From positions 14,248,166 to 14,312,165 of the forward strand of contig CP154956.1 of the NCBI GenBank assembly GCA_039621445.1: a DNA stretch of 64,000 nucleotides, read 5' to 3'. The stretch comes from Euglena gracilis (Eukaryota > Euglenida > Euglenophyceae > Euglenales). A program made the translations under genes and the position numbers. This document shows positions 10,031 through 19,700 of this stretch, piece after piece (positions within the stretch are counted from its first letter, which is position 1; the number at the start of each line of letters is the position of its first letter). The notes under the pieces are model-generated. The model made no database searches and was not told the DNA's origin. It saw only the letters and a program-made list of their open reading frames with translations.

Positions 10031-13000
10031 ACATGCCCCTGCACGAGCACAGACACACGCCACGCACGCACGCACGCATGCATGCATGCATGCATGCACA
10101 CACGCACACACCTGAAGGACAGGTCGTTCACGGTGGCCAGACCCACCCCCAGGAGCAGCACCACCAGAGTCGCCGCGATGGAGCCGCGGAATCGGGTGTC
10201 CATGAAGAGCACCTCCCCGACGAACACGAAGGGGACCTGCAGCATCTTGTACAGCTGGCCCCCGGGTCTTGCTCACAAACTAGAGTTGTGCACCAGATGA
10301 GCTGGTTCCAACTGTATCCTTCATTTCAAAGGGCATCCGGCAGCATTTTTGCAAATTAGTTCTGTTTGTCGAATTGGGTCTGTTCCTGTGGTTAGTTCTC
10401 GCATTGGCTTCCATCATCGCGTGGCTTTTGCAGCAATTGACAATAGACAGCTGCGGCTGAACGCGAAGTTTGACATTCGTGCAACAAAAAAAAATTGCAA
10501 CAAACGCAATTTCCGTGCCAGTCTGTGACAGGTTGACAAGAAACACTTGCTTGAAAGAAACCGTCTGTGAAACCAGGCTGGGTCCCGGGTCGGTACATGC
10601 CGACGGTGTTGAACTTGAGGCTGAGGTTGACGAGGACATTGCCGCCCACCCGCGTTGCGGGCAGCGCCAGGGGAGACACGCTTGGGGCGTTGGGCGTCGG
10701 ACTGCACTTGCGGGGTGTGACTGCACAGCCTCGGAGGCAAGCCGGCTTGCAGGGCTGATGGCTCAGGCAGGGGGAGTTTGGAGGGGGGGGACTTGAGGTC
10801 GCCGCTGCCGGCGCTGGGTAGGACGATGGCGGCGATTGTGAGCTGTGCCGCGGCCTCCGCCTTCGGGGTGGCCGGCGCGCCGCCGCCGCCCTTTCCCGCG
10901 CGGCTGAGTTGCGCCCCCACCGCGCCGGCAGGCCGCCAGCCGCCAGCCGCCTCGGCCAGAGACGTATGCCCCCGTGCCCAACCTTCAGGCTGCACAGGGC
11001 AGCTGATGTGCGGCGCACACCCGGTGCAGGTGGCACACACATGGGCGGCGCACGCGACACGTGGCGCTTACGACACATGCGACACGAGGCGCCAGGTGTT
11101 CTTTTTACCAACCACTGGGGGGAGGGGAGGTGTCTTTTGCTTTGGGGTGCCTGCCCATAGCAGGCACCTCCCCCGGTCGGGTTTGGACCCCGGTGCCTGC
11201 CGACCCAGGCAAATTTCCCTTGAAAAATGGCCATTTTTGCCGTTGGCGCCGGGGGTGTGCTATAGCACTACCCAAAACCCAACCCCCCGGGGGGTCGACA
11301 ATGCCCTACCCCCGTGCTTGCCCACAGCCCTGGGAGGTGCGCACTTCCTTAAGAGAAACCTGCATGGCGCGTACGGCACACGCGACACACACGGCACACA
11401 CATCCGTGACGTTTTTCCCTCGGCACATGTGGTCGCGAAGCAATGCAGTCCGTTGCAAAACAATATTTCTTGAGACAGGGCCTTGGGTTGGGTTGTATGG
11501 CAAAAGGTCTCATATACACCCGGGTTTCAACCAGCCTTCCAAATGGAGCCAGTTGAATCGGAGGCTACATATGAGATTTAAAGAACTACACACATTCGGA
11601 AGCCAAACAAACCGAACTGGAAACGATGGTTTGCAGGGATGGATGACGAAATGAAATACTATGAGCCGAAGATGACTGGCGATGAGGATGAGAGCCAGAG
11701 AGCGTGCTGGCTGCGTGCCTTGGGCAGCTGTCTGTTGGCGGCCTGGGTACATGTCAGCTGGTGCAGCGTGAGGAGGAGGGTGGGGGCGAAGCGGAAATCG
11801 AAGCGGGTGAAGAGTGCCTTGGGGCTGGGCTTACCTCCAAACACAAATGCGAGCGTTTGAGTGTAGGTCAAATTCAACGACAAAAAAACAGGACAATACT
11901 AATTATAAAATATATAATATTATAAAATATGTGATAACGTATGATATATGAATTACATAACATAATATATACCATACATTAATACATATAACGCAATAAA
12001 TATTATATAATATATGTAGAATATAATATAATATAATCATTACATTACATTAGATTACATTACATTGCATTACATTACATTACATTACATTACATTACAT
12101 TACATTACATTGCATTGCATTACATTACATTGCATTATATTGCATTACATTACATTACATTACATTACATTACATTACATTACATTACATTACATTACAT
12201 TACATTACATTACATTGCATTACATTGGGGATGCCCACCCCGCAGTGCCGGCACTGCGTGTGGCACTGCGTGTGGCACTGCGTGGCACTGCGTGGGCACT
12301 GCGTGGCACTGCGTGGCACTGCGGGCCGTTAAACCCTAGTTTTTGCATCATTGGAATTTTCGGGCTATCAAGGGCATTTCTGGTTGTTTTGTGCAACTTT
12401 TTGCCTTTTTGGGCCAATTTGACCACATCTGGCTAGAAATGTCGAACAATGACCATAAAACTGCCTACATAGCGCTACATTATTGAAGGTGCTTGCATAC
12501 GGGTTAAACGGCCCGCAGTGCCACGCGGTGCCACGCAGTGCCGGCACTGCGGGGTGGGCATCCCCATTACATTACACTACATTACATTACATTGCATTAC
12601 GTTACATTACATTACATTACATTACGGTACATTACATTGCATTGCATTGCATTACATTGTATGACATTACATCACATTACATTACATTACATCACATTAC
12701 ATTACATCACATTACATTACATTACATTACATTACAGTACATTACATTACATTACATTGAATTACATTACATTACGTTACATTACATTACATTACATTGC
12801 ATTACATTACATTACATCATATCACATTAAAAAATACCGTGTACAATATGGTCAATGTTATTCCGTTTAATACAATCATCATTGCAACTCGAATCTTGAA
12901 AGTTTACTCCAAAAACTTCTGTGCTGATGTGTTAAAACTGTGGGGGGGGGTCAGTCCGGGGTGGGCCCAGGTGTTAATCATCACAATGCCGACGGTCAAT

Positions 13001-13060
13001 ACCACGTTCAACGCCATCATGCCCAGGGAGGCCCATGGCTGGCCGCGGTCCTCCCCGTGG
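1109..13060 (-). CDS. Copy B: TPT/SLC35-type transporter, exons 1-8 (partial, runs off window)
   Basis: Tandem paralogue of the gene at 50.6-29.9 kb, in the same orientation. Exons 1-8 are found in order, and exons 2, 4, 5, 6 and 7 have exactly the lengths of copy A. The joined frame is open through exon 8. Exon 8 is cut by a 1,645-bp transposable element that is absent from copy A and that the pairing rule would remove as a new intron, restoring LALTLVILSCF. The end of exon 8 has one extra base relative to copy A, so either the last junction shifts by one or the copy is damaged there. Exons 9-12 lie beyond the left edge. Upstream segments extend to 28.9 kb. Confidence 0.82.
1604..1674. repeat. 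(AT)n microsatellite inside the exon 8 element
   Basis: About 70 bp of uninterrupted AT dinucleotides at the border between GC-balanced element DNA and its AT-rich interior. Confidence 0.95.
1793..1966 (-). other. AT-rich open segment in the element's cargo (58 codons)
   Basis: Open frame between in-frame stops, GTGLGSHISPFIVFGGKFFV continuing YIMDLNNYSLN. It has no clear start and no family I recognise. In DNA this AT-rich such an open run is uncommon, and the composition resembles organelle DNA; a captured organelle fragment or chance are both possible. Confidence 0.2.
2801..2874 (-). CDS. Copy B exon 8, first part
   Basis: After acceptor cacgcag: AFIIPITDDLSQLPGWLQD then TSSLA. Broken at GCCCT|CAC by a transposable element with an 8-bp target duplication. 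Read straight through, the frame would meet TAG just inside the element. Confidence 0.85.
3059..3396. mobile_element. CAGGCT-family element (F1)
   Basis: Ends CAGGCTTCT and AGAAGCCTG are perfect inverted repeats. Flanks GAGCAGAC (3051-3058) and GAACAGAT (3397-3404) match at 6 of 8. The right half has the family's ...GCGCACTTCCTTAAAAAGAAG ending. Lies in intron 7 of copy B. Confidence 0.75.
3465..3775. mobile_element. CAGGGCGG-family element (F3), diverged
   Basis: Starts CACGGCGGTCCTTAG, ends GTGGACCGCCCTG; internal CTGTCCCAGCATATTCA. Flanks ATGCCACA/ATGGGATA agree at 5 of 8. In intron 7 of copy B. Confidence 0.65.
4152..4219 (-). CDS. Copy B exon 7
   Basis: 68 bp: VRHDITGNELLRQISPWVVL then LQ. 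The 3' splice is CTGCCGTC|AG. Donor CTGCAG|gtatca. Confidence 0.86.
4637..5160. mobile_element. CAGGCT-family element (F1), rearranged
   Basis: Starts CAGGCTTCTTCTCACC and ends AAAGAAGCCTG, with the family's internal TGCCTACCCGTAGCAGGCA hairpin. The flanking 8-mers do not match, so it is likely a fusion of two copies or has lost one end. In intron 6 of copy B. Confidence 0.6.
5224..5297 (-). CDS. Copy B exon 6
   Basis: 74 bp after acceptor ggtgcag: FIGTACGCVAPLLAAANSLL then LKHA. The 5' splice GCCC|GGTCAG pairs CAG with CTG before exon 7. Confidence 0.86.
6478..6610. repeat. CCTTAAAAAA tandem satellite
   Basis: Direct repeats of CCTTAAAAAA, recurring at 8395-8480 next to the same GGTGGTGATGATCA/CAGGCATTATT motif. 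In intron 5 of copy B. Confidence 0.75.
6872..7330 (+). pseudogene. Q-rich broken coding remnant in intron 5 of copy B
   Basis: Frame QQKLHEQQKNPDLGQFTTLE ... VQQLEERLSRLDQK, then a shift to NLQQQWQNDTVDIRTAIADL in another frame. Coiled-coil-like. Sits beside an F3 end at 7271. Possibly the remains of an element protein; no domain seen. Confidence 0.25.
8395..8480. repeat. CCTTAAAAAA tandem satellite, second site
   Basis: Same unit as 6478-6610, ending with GAAATCTCGCCTTAAAAAA and a GGTGGTGATGATGACC tail. Confidence 0.75.
9953..10110. repeat. (CA)n microsatellite at the donor of exon 5, copy B
   Basis: CA dinucleotides with ACG, ATGC variants; the intron's first bases (GTGTGTG on the minus strand) are part of the array. 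Copy A has no array at this donor. Confidence 0.95.
10112..10256 (-). CDS. Copy B exon 5
   Basis: 145 bp: QLYKMLQVPFVFVGEVLF ... VNDLSF, protein identical to copy A over this stretch. Donor TTCAG|gtgtgtg runs straight into a (CA)n microsatellite (plus strand). Confidence 0.9.
10592..10656 (-). CDS. Copy B exon 4
   Basis: 65 bp, as copy A: TRVGGNVLVNLSLKFNTVGM then Y. The 5' splice has CCG at +4 to +6 paired with CGG at -8 to -6; copy A has CTG/CAG at the same positions, a compensatory change. Confidence 0.86.
10820..10923 (-). CDS. Copy B exon 3
   Basis: 104 bp: AVGAQLSRAGKGGGGAP..., ending AAQLTIAAIVL. Two codons longer than copy A in the linker, frame kept. The 5' splice CT|ACCCAG pairs with CTG before exon 4. 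Confidence 0.78.
11093..11362. mobile_element. CAGGCT-family element (F1)
   Basis: Ends CAGGTGTTCTTTTTACC and AAGAGAAACCTG; flanks CGAGGCGC and CATGGCGC (6 of 8). Contains the TGCCTGCCCATAGCAGGCA hairpin. In intron 2 of copy B. Confidence 0.75.
11749..11820 (-). CDS. Copy B exon 2
   Basis: 72 bp: KALFTRFDFRFAPTLLLTLH then QLTC. The 5' splice TGT|ACCCAG has CAG at +4 to +6, paired with CTG at -8 to -6 before exon 3. Confidence 0.86.
12036..12226. repeat. (ATTAC)n pentanucleotide array, left part
   Basis: ATTAC units with occasional ATTGC; continues after the fold-back element. In intron 1 of copy B. Confidence 0.95.
12227..12565. mobile_element. Fold-back element inside the (ATTAC)n array
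   Basis: Starts GGGGATGCCCACCCCGCAGT and ends with its exact reverse complement (at least 34 bp perfect, with weaker pairing continuing to the GCGGGCCGTTAAACCC block). Arms contain GTGGCACTGC tandem units. ATTACATT on both sides fits an 8-bp duplication, but the host is itself an ATTAC repeat, so this is not independent evidence. Confidence 0.85.
12566..12828. repeat. (ATTAC)n pentanucleotide array, right part
   Basis: More degenerate units (ATTAC, ATCAC, GTTAC, GGTAC). Contiguous with 12036-12226 before the insertion. Confidence 0.95.
12973..13060 (-). CDS. Copy B exon 1
   Basis: GEDRGQPWASLGMMALNVV then LTVGIVMIN. Ends ATTAAC; intron begins ACCTGGGCC with TGG at +4 to +6 paired to CCA before exon 2. 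Upstream border tentative (acceptor ...gacagcag). Confidence 0.78.
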
Positions 13061-13120
13061 CTGCTGTCAAGCACCTACGGGGAGGTTGGTCGGTGCCGGC
13101 GTCGGCGTGTGTGATAGGGA

Positions 13121-13435
13121 CAGGGCGGTCCTTAACGAAATTAAAAAAAAAACTCCGCTGTCCCAGCACACTCAGTGAAAAATATTCCGGAAAATGCGCA
13201 AGGAAATTTTGGCATTTTTCAGCGAGAACAGGTCGACATCAGGAAAAAAAACTGATTCCTGGCACCCTTGGACCATCGTCCATCCATCCAAATCATCAAA
13301 AACTGTGTTTTTCGATGGTTTAATTTTTGTCCCCGTTCAAGTCCCAGTCTGGCCCTTAGCCGGCCCTTTGGCCGAAAGGGGGGGCGGTCCTTAAGGAAAT
13401 AAAAAAAACTTTCGTGTCCCTTAAGGACGGCCCTG
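13121..13435. mobile_element. CAGGGCGG-family element (F3)
   Basis: 315 bp, ends CAGGGCGGTCCTTAA and TTAAGGACGGCCCTG (perfect inverted repeat), perfect 8-bp duplication GATAGGGA. Lies 60 bp upstream of exon 1 of copy B. Internal CTGTCCCAGCACACTCA motif is shared with the copies at 1-484 and 3465-3775. Confidence 0.93.
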
Positions 13436-13443
13436 GATAGGGA

Positions 13444-14578
13444 GAGCCGCAGCAAAAACACGCGGGGAAATGCTCCCTGGAAAAAAAACAGGCCTTCAAA
13501 ACACCAACAGTCAGAGTTATGGGGCATACACAGCCAACCTTAACTCTAACCCCAGCCTTAACCCGACCCTAATCTCCGCCTTTCAAAACGTTTTTGTGGT
13601 TTTCCCCTAAGCTTCCTTTGTGTTTGCTTTTGAGTTTCCTGCCTTTCCCCACCGTTCTCTCCGGTCTTTTGCATGTCCTTCATCTGACAAAAGTTGAACT
13701 AATCCTCTTTCTGCACAACATACATTTTCATTGGGGGAATCTTCTCCTCTCCATGATTTTTCTTTGAAAATAATCCAAAAATGCTCATTTTTGAACTTTT
13801 TTTTGAACACACCAAAAACATCCAAAAATGTGCAAAATGCTCAAAAAAGAGAAACATTGTTTTGTTCACTTTCCGGTGTGCGATGCCAAAAGAAAACCCG
13901 CTATTTTTGGAACCTGTCAAGGACGGGGGTTAGGGGGTTTGGACACCCCCTCCAAAATATGGAAAAAATGTTCGCAATAAATTTTTTCAACCCAAGGAAC
14001 CGCCCTCCAACAAAAAAAAAACGAAAACTCTCAAAATTCAAAAAAAAATTAGTCGAAGACAGGTCAGCGAGTGTAAGCGTAGGAGACAGGCCCCATAAAG
14101 ACAGGTAAGTTGTTACAGAAAAGGACGAGGACAATTTCTCGGGGAGGTCATCTGACAGGCTGGCAGGTCGGACGTCGGCAGGGGTTCGAAGAAATGCTTG
14201 GCTGTCATACACCGGATCGTCGGGCTTGCGCTCACTCCACTCCTCCCACCACGACTCTGTTTCAGAGGTTCATGGTTTCAAATATCACGTGCTCAGGTGT
14301 GTGACACTTATTTGGACACAAGCAGAAAATGGCTCAGTGGAAAATGGGTGTTTTGGGGGGTGTACAGCATGCACGGTGCACGGGTGAAAATGGCTTTTTA
14401 GGCTTCACTTTTCGGAGATCGTGTGGGGCTATTGGGGGGTTGGACTGCAAACAGACCAAAGCCCTGGGGGCAAAACCAAATCCATCGCTTTGGGGGTAAA
14501 CGTGGAGGGGGGGGGGAAGACGCAATCGCGTCACTGAGTGCCAGCGACCACCGCCCCCCCCCCCTCGGAGGGTGGTAG
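13444..14578. other. Non-coding stretch upstream of copy B exon 1
   Basis: Unique-looking DNA with A-rich tracts and no conserved segment in copy A that I could find. Confidence 0.5.
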
Positions 14579-14650
14579 GGAGGCAGCGGCGTGGTTGGGC
14601 AGCACGTCCGCGCCCTTCTCCTCCGCCCCCCGGGCAGCCATCGGGGACAG
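14579..14650 (-). CDS. Conserved upstream segment 0, copy B
   Basis: LSPMAARGAEEKGADVLPNH then AAAS; paralogue of 53103-53173, in colinear position ahead of the core exons of copy B. Confidence 0.48.
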
Positions 14651-16144
14651 CGCCGGGGCTGGGCAGGGGATCGGCCCCACACCACCAGGTGCGGTGGGGG
14701 GGGCAGGGGGCCCTCCATCTGCCTCCCAGGACCTGGAGTCATCCAGAATCCAACCCCAGTCACGCCCAGCCACGCGCAGTCACGCGCAGTCACGGAACCC
14801 CACCTATGAGGGTCCTCAAAGCCAATCAACCCCAGTCACGCCCAGTCACGCCCCGTCATTTTATACGAGCTTGCCCGCCACCCACAGGGTTCCCGGGGGT
14901 CCTGGCCAGCCCCGGCCAGCGTGGCGTGGGGGGACGCGTCCCCGACCCGCAGCGCCATCGGTGGCCGGCGGAGGGGGCAGCCCTGTGGGGGGGGGGGAGG
15001 ACAGAGCCGAACCGAGGTGGGAAAGGATGCCCGACAAAAACGGGCGGGTCGGGACCCAAAATTGATGTCAAGTTTCGCTCGGGGTGCGGCCTGAGTAGGA
15101 CGGCCGACAGAAATCGCGAACGACGTGATTTCATCACTTTTTTGCCACGACTCCCCATCCCAAATATGACAAACTCCAGTGGGCCAGAGGGATTTCCAAA
15201 TTAAAAAAATGGGTACCCCCACCCACTCAGGGGGGGTGCTCCTCAAAAAAAGGGGTGCCCAGGAAACCAACTTTTGGGGGGTCAATTTTGGGATTAAAAT
15301 TTTATCGGTGCGATTTTGAAATGTGAAATTTTATTGGTGGCTTTTTTGGCCATTTTCTTGGCCAAGAAAAAAATGGCCAAAACCCCGCCTCCAGCAAGAG
15401 ACCCATAACGCCCTTGAGGGCACGAGGGGGGGGGGGGAGGGTCAGGCAAACCTACCCACCTTACCCCTCCCGGGGTCCAAACATAATTGAAAAAACCCCT
15501 GCTTTGGTGCAATTGAATGCTGGGAAACCATCCAACACCCCCACCCCACGACCAAAAGAAAGGCAGGGGGCTATGTAGGCCCCATCTATACAATCCGCCT
15601 GAATGCCACCATCACTCACCTAAGACTGACGGCAGGGGCAACCCAGATGTCGGAACCAGACGAATGATGAAGGACTAACAACAAATGTGACAGTAGCCGT
15701 TGGTTCCTCATTTTGTGTTGTGTTACCCTCTGCAATGCGAAGTGCCATGCCACCTTGTGTGCGGTGTCCGAAATCAATACACAACCCGAGGAGCAAAAGC
15801 GGCAATTTTCTTCGACCGAACGTATCCAATTTTTACCTAGCTCGCTAACGTGACCATGCCGGGAGCTGTCACCAACGATTGCACTCGCCGAAGTTGTCAG
15901 GGGCTGCGAGTACTTGCGTATGTTTCATGACGGAGGGGCATCTGCATCAGTTTATCGCTCACACAAAGCGTGGTCTTCAAGCATTTGTGCCCCTCCCCTC
16001 CAGGCTGAAACTGAAGGCTGAGTATGTACATGCCAGCAGGGTGCCCACCTGGCGGAGTACAACAACAGCATCGGTGCGACAATTTCAATTTCCTGGGGGG
16101 GTGGTTGGTTGATAGGTATTCTGACCAATGAATGAAGCATCAAA

Positions 16145-16451
16145 CAGGTTTCTTTTACCCCCCCCCCCCTGGGCTGACTTGCGCCATGGGGTGGCTGCCC
16201 ATAGCAGGCACACCTCCTTCCATCTGGGAAGGGGTCGGTTTTGGGTCCGGTACCTGTCGACCAAGTCAATTGTCCCTTGAAAATGGCCATTTTCGGGTCT
16301 CCCGGTGCCTTCGGCGCCAGCGGGTGAGTTTTCGCACTACCCCCCCCCCCACACCCAACCCCTCCTGGGGTAGGGTGGGGGTCGAAAATGTTTAACCCTT
16401 CTGCCTGCCCAGCCCATCAAACTGGGGGTGCAAACTTCCTCGAAAAGAAGG
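16145..16451. mobile_element. CAGGCT-family element (F1)
   Basis: Starts CAGGTTTCTTTTACC; right end GAAAAGAAG has lost CCT. Target duplication GCATCAAA/GCGTCAAA (7 of 8). Lies just beyond upstream segment -1 of copy B. Confidence 0.75.
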
Positions 16452-16519
16452 GCGTCAAAGCTCCACGCGGGCACCAAAGACTCTGGACGCTCGGCCGGTG
16501 AGGAGCACGTGTATTTGTG

Positions 16520-16604
16520 GCCAAAGGATGGGGCGGGTCGTAAGCAACCGGAAAGGCCTCGTGGGGGCCGGCAGATAAGTGGGTGGGAGGGGGAACAGTG
16601 CAGG
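16520..16604 (-). CDS. Conserved upstream segment -1, copy B
   Basis: PCTVPPPTHLSAGPHEAF then PVAYDPPHPLA; paralogue of 54165-54252. A 2-bp deletion relative to copy A lies between the CTCGCCGCAG and this segment. A CAGG-type element also follows here (16145-16451), but with a different target duplication. Confidence 0.45.
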
Positions 16605-16751
16605 GCCAGCGTGGCCTGCGGCGAGGCAGGCCCGGGGGGGGGGGGAGGGTTGCCCACCGGCCCTGGACAGTGCTTTCCCTCCTTAGCCACAGGCCTGGCA
16701 ATTTTTTGACGACCCCACGGGGGGGAGGGCGTCACTTCCACTCTTCCAAAA

Positions 16752-19700
16752 ATGAGTCAGTACTACCCGGTACTACAGTACTACCCGGGGGGGGGGGATG
16801 GTCGGCCACTCTGGAATCTGGGAACCGTGAAAAAAAAAATTCTGCCATGTTTCCTGCGCCTTCGAAGCAGGGTCGTTTTTATGGTGTTTTTTTTTTACCA
16901 GTTCAGGACAAAAACCACTCAGTCACTCTGGAAAACCAGTCTCCAACTCCCACTCCCCGGGGGGGGGGGCAGACTGAGTGATTGCATGTCCCCATTGGGG
17001 GAGTCCGACGCCATCGCCTGCGGGGTGCGCCACAGCTGTCCACCTTTCCCCGGGCCCAAACCCACCCACCCACCCACCCACCCAGAGGCCTGCCCAATGG
17101 CCCCCACCAGGGCTGGATGGGAAGGCCTCATGGGGGGCACCGCACATGACACTGTGCAAAGAAACATTCCATCGGCGCGGAGGGCGCAGAAGGAATATTC
17201 TGACCAAAATCGACGCTCCAGAAATAACCCCCCCATTAGTGCTGCGGGGCCAATGGAGCTGGGGGGCCAAATAGTGCTGCACCCCGCCGGATGAAGCGAG
17301 CGTCCAACAGTGCAACCCCCCCCCCCAAAACATAGCAATGCGAAATACGTAGAAGCTGGTGCGGCCTCCTGCCGCCGGAGGCGGCCGTCCAATAGTGCTG
17401 CAATGCAATGCTATTTGGGGGGTTTACGGGAATGGAGGTGGGGGGTCGGACTTCCCACCACCCACCAGGATGGGACATGGTCGACCCCTCCCCCACCCTC
17501 CCACACGTGTAGTCAATGCCTCCATCCATTCATTCCATTCATTAAACCACTGCCTCCATTTTCATTCCTGTTAAGCTCCTGGGGGAGGTTTGGGGCCTGT
17601 GGCACCAGCTTAAGACCTGAGCACAGCCTTCATCTTTGCCCCTCCCCCTTGTTTATGATGTGGCAATGTTGCTGGAATGCTGTTGACCAATAGGATCTTA
17701 TAACAACACACCATGCTAAACTTGGACGAAAAAAAATGAACCAATAAAAACATACCAGGCTAGACACAACGACATGCTGTGTCTTGGATAAAACGGAGGG
17801 GGCAGACAGAATTTTATAAAAGACTGGGGACACCAACCCCCATCTTAGGGTGGGCCCTGGTGGGATCCAGGGTGGGACCCACTTTTTGTGAGGTCCTTTT
17901 GGAGAACAAAAAAATACGCGGCGCTCAGCACCAAAAATATACGGTCAAACCCCCTGGGGGTTCCCTGGGTACCCCTCCAGTGGTACCACCATACCATTGC
18001 TTAGCGACCCCCGGGGGGGGTCACTTTCCACTCTGAAAAACTAGTTAGTTACTTTTTCCGAAGAAACCAGTCAGTCACTTTATCCCGCCCCGGGGGGGGG
18101 GGGGGATCGGCCACTCTTCAGGAGGCTATGAAATTTTTCCAAAAAGTTGCAAAAAATCCAAAAAATTTCCGGCGCCTTCGGCGCCAGGCCAGCCACTTTT
18201 CATTTTCGGGCCTACCCCACCCCCCGGGGGGGCTCTGGTCCAAAAAACCAGTCAGTCACCCCCTCTCGGGGGGTGGGGTAGGACAGGTGTTAAGCTATGG
18301 TATGGGTACCACCCAGGGTGAGCCTAGGGGCTGGGTCTAGGAGGTGGGGTACACCCCCTGAACGGCGGCGTCCGGGTGACCAATTTTGGCCCGGCGCGAA
18401 AAAGTTTGCCTTCCAAAAGTGCGATTTGGGGCACTTTTTGGGCAGATGTTTGTCAAACGTACCAAAAAGTTTCGGCATGAAGTGCCAGTAGGAAAATGTT
18501 GATCTTTGGGGGAGGGTCCGGGGTGGGTCTGGAACACCCCTGGCAGGTGGTACGGACCCCTCCAGTCCCGGGGGTGGGGGGTGGGACACCCTCCCTCTGC
18601 GCTGCACACCATCCTTATACCGAACCCTGCTCCACCCCTGGGTCACCTGGGTCACCAACCCTGAAAAATTCTGGTGGGGTAAATTCTCTCAAAATCAGAC
18701 TCCCCTGGGCCGATTGTGCAAACTAACAAAATCAAGACAACCCCAAATCTAAGATCCTTCCAACGGAAGACACGCCGGATAGGGAGAACAATATCCCTGA
18801 AAATATGCCTCAAATACCAATTTTGACAACAAAAATGATGAAAATTCTGAGATTTAGTATTTCTGAGACCCCCCAAAAAGTGCGAATTGTGCGAAATGTC
18901 AAATTACACCATCACCTATGATTATCCCCCCCCCCTGGGCAATTGACGCCCCCGGGCAATTGACGCCCCTGGTTGTGCTGGCCAATTTGTCACCCCGGGA
19001 AATTGTCACCCCCCTCCGTGCTGCCCAATTTGTCCCCCCCTCCTACAGAAGATGTTTGTGAACTTTCTTTTCGCCGACACGACTCGATTGATCCTCTATT
19101 TCGCTACAACGTGCTGAGAAATGTGACATACCAAATGCTCTGCACAATATCACAATCATAGCTGCATTTTTGCGTGTTCACTGGTGTTTCAGATGGTGTT
19201 CTTGGTCATTTGGTTTAATGTGGCCTACATGGGTGGGCAATTGACGCCCCTGGGCAATTGACGCCCCCGGCCAAAATGTCACCCCGGGAAAATGTCACCC
19301 CCCTCCGTGCTGCCTGATTTGTCGCGCGACAATTGCCCGGGGGGGGGGGGGGCGGGTACCTATATTATTACATGCATCATGGACACAAAATGTCAAACTA
19401 CAATACATCTCAAAAAAATCTCAAACTAAACCTTTTCAGTCGTTAACATTTTTTGTGGCTATTTGTGTTTTCTAAATGCTTTTTTTGCATCCGAAGGTGC
19501 ATCTTGCTCCCCCAGGAGTCAAAACCTCCAACAATATCCCAATCTTTTTCGATGCATCGAAAACACAAAAAAAATTTTCGCCGCTTCCCGCAGTTCTATG
19601 TAAATTCCTTCAGCAGCTCTGGGATGTGCAAAATATGGGTGGTGGGAGAAACTTTTTATGATGCAACTATGTATGGACATTGATTGGATTTTGGGAACTT

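Larger units (their letters stand above)
5298..10111 (-). other. Intron 5 of copy B (GT-AG, 4.8 kb)
   Basis: Donor gtgtgtg, acceptor gtgcag. Contains the CCTTAAAAAA satellites, the broken remnant at 6872-7330, two related AAATTTTGG-rich blocks (7500-7830 and 8570-8870) that look like one repeat copied twice, and the (CA)n array at the donor. Confidence 0.75.
10924..12972 (-). other. Introns 1 and 2 of copy B (nonconventional) around exon 2
   Basis: Intron 1 (11821-12972) contains the (ATTAC)n arrays and the fold-back element; intron 2 (10924-11748) contains an F1 element. Neither has GT-AG; the end pairs are TGG/CCA and CAG/CTG. Confidence 0.78.

Noticed and set aside
10574-10592. GT donor GTACCG inside ATGTACC at the end of exon 4
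   Set aside because: Using it gives a frame that cannot rejoin exon 5 in phase; the paired-end junction TACC|AG gives the family motif MYQLYK in both copies.
10414-11040. 208-codon minus-strand frame across exons 3 and 4 of copy B
   Set aside because: It reads exon 4 in the wrong frame (QPQPQVQHRR instead of NLSLKFNTVGM) and ignores intron 3.
12065-12870. HYITLHYI frames
   Set aside because: Translation of the ATTAC array.
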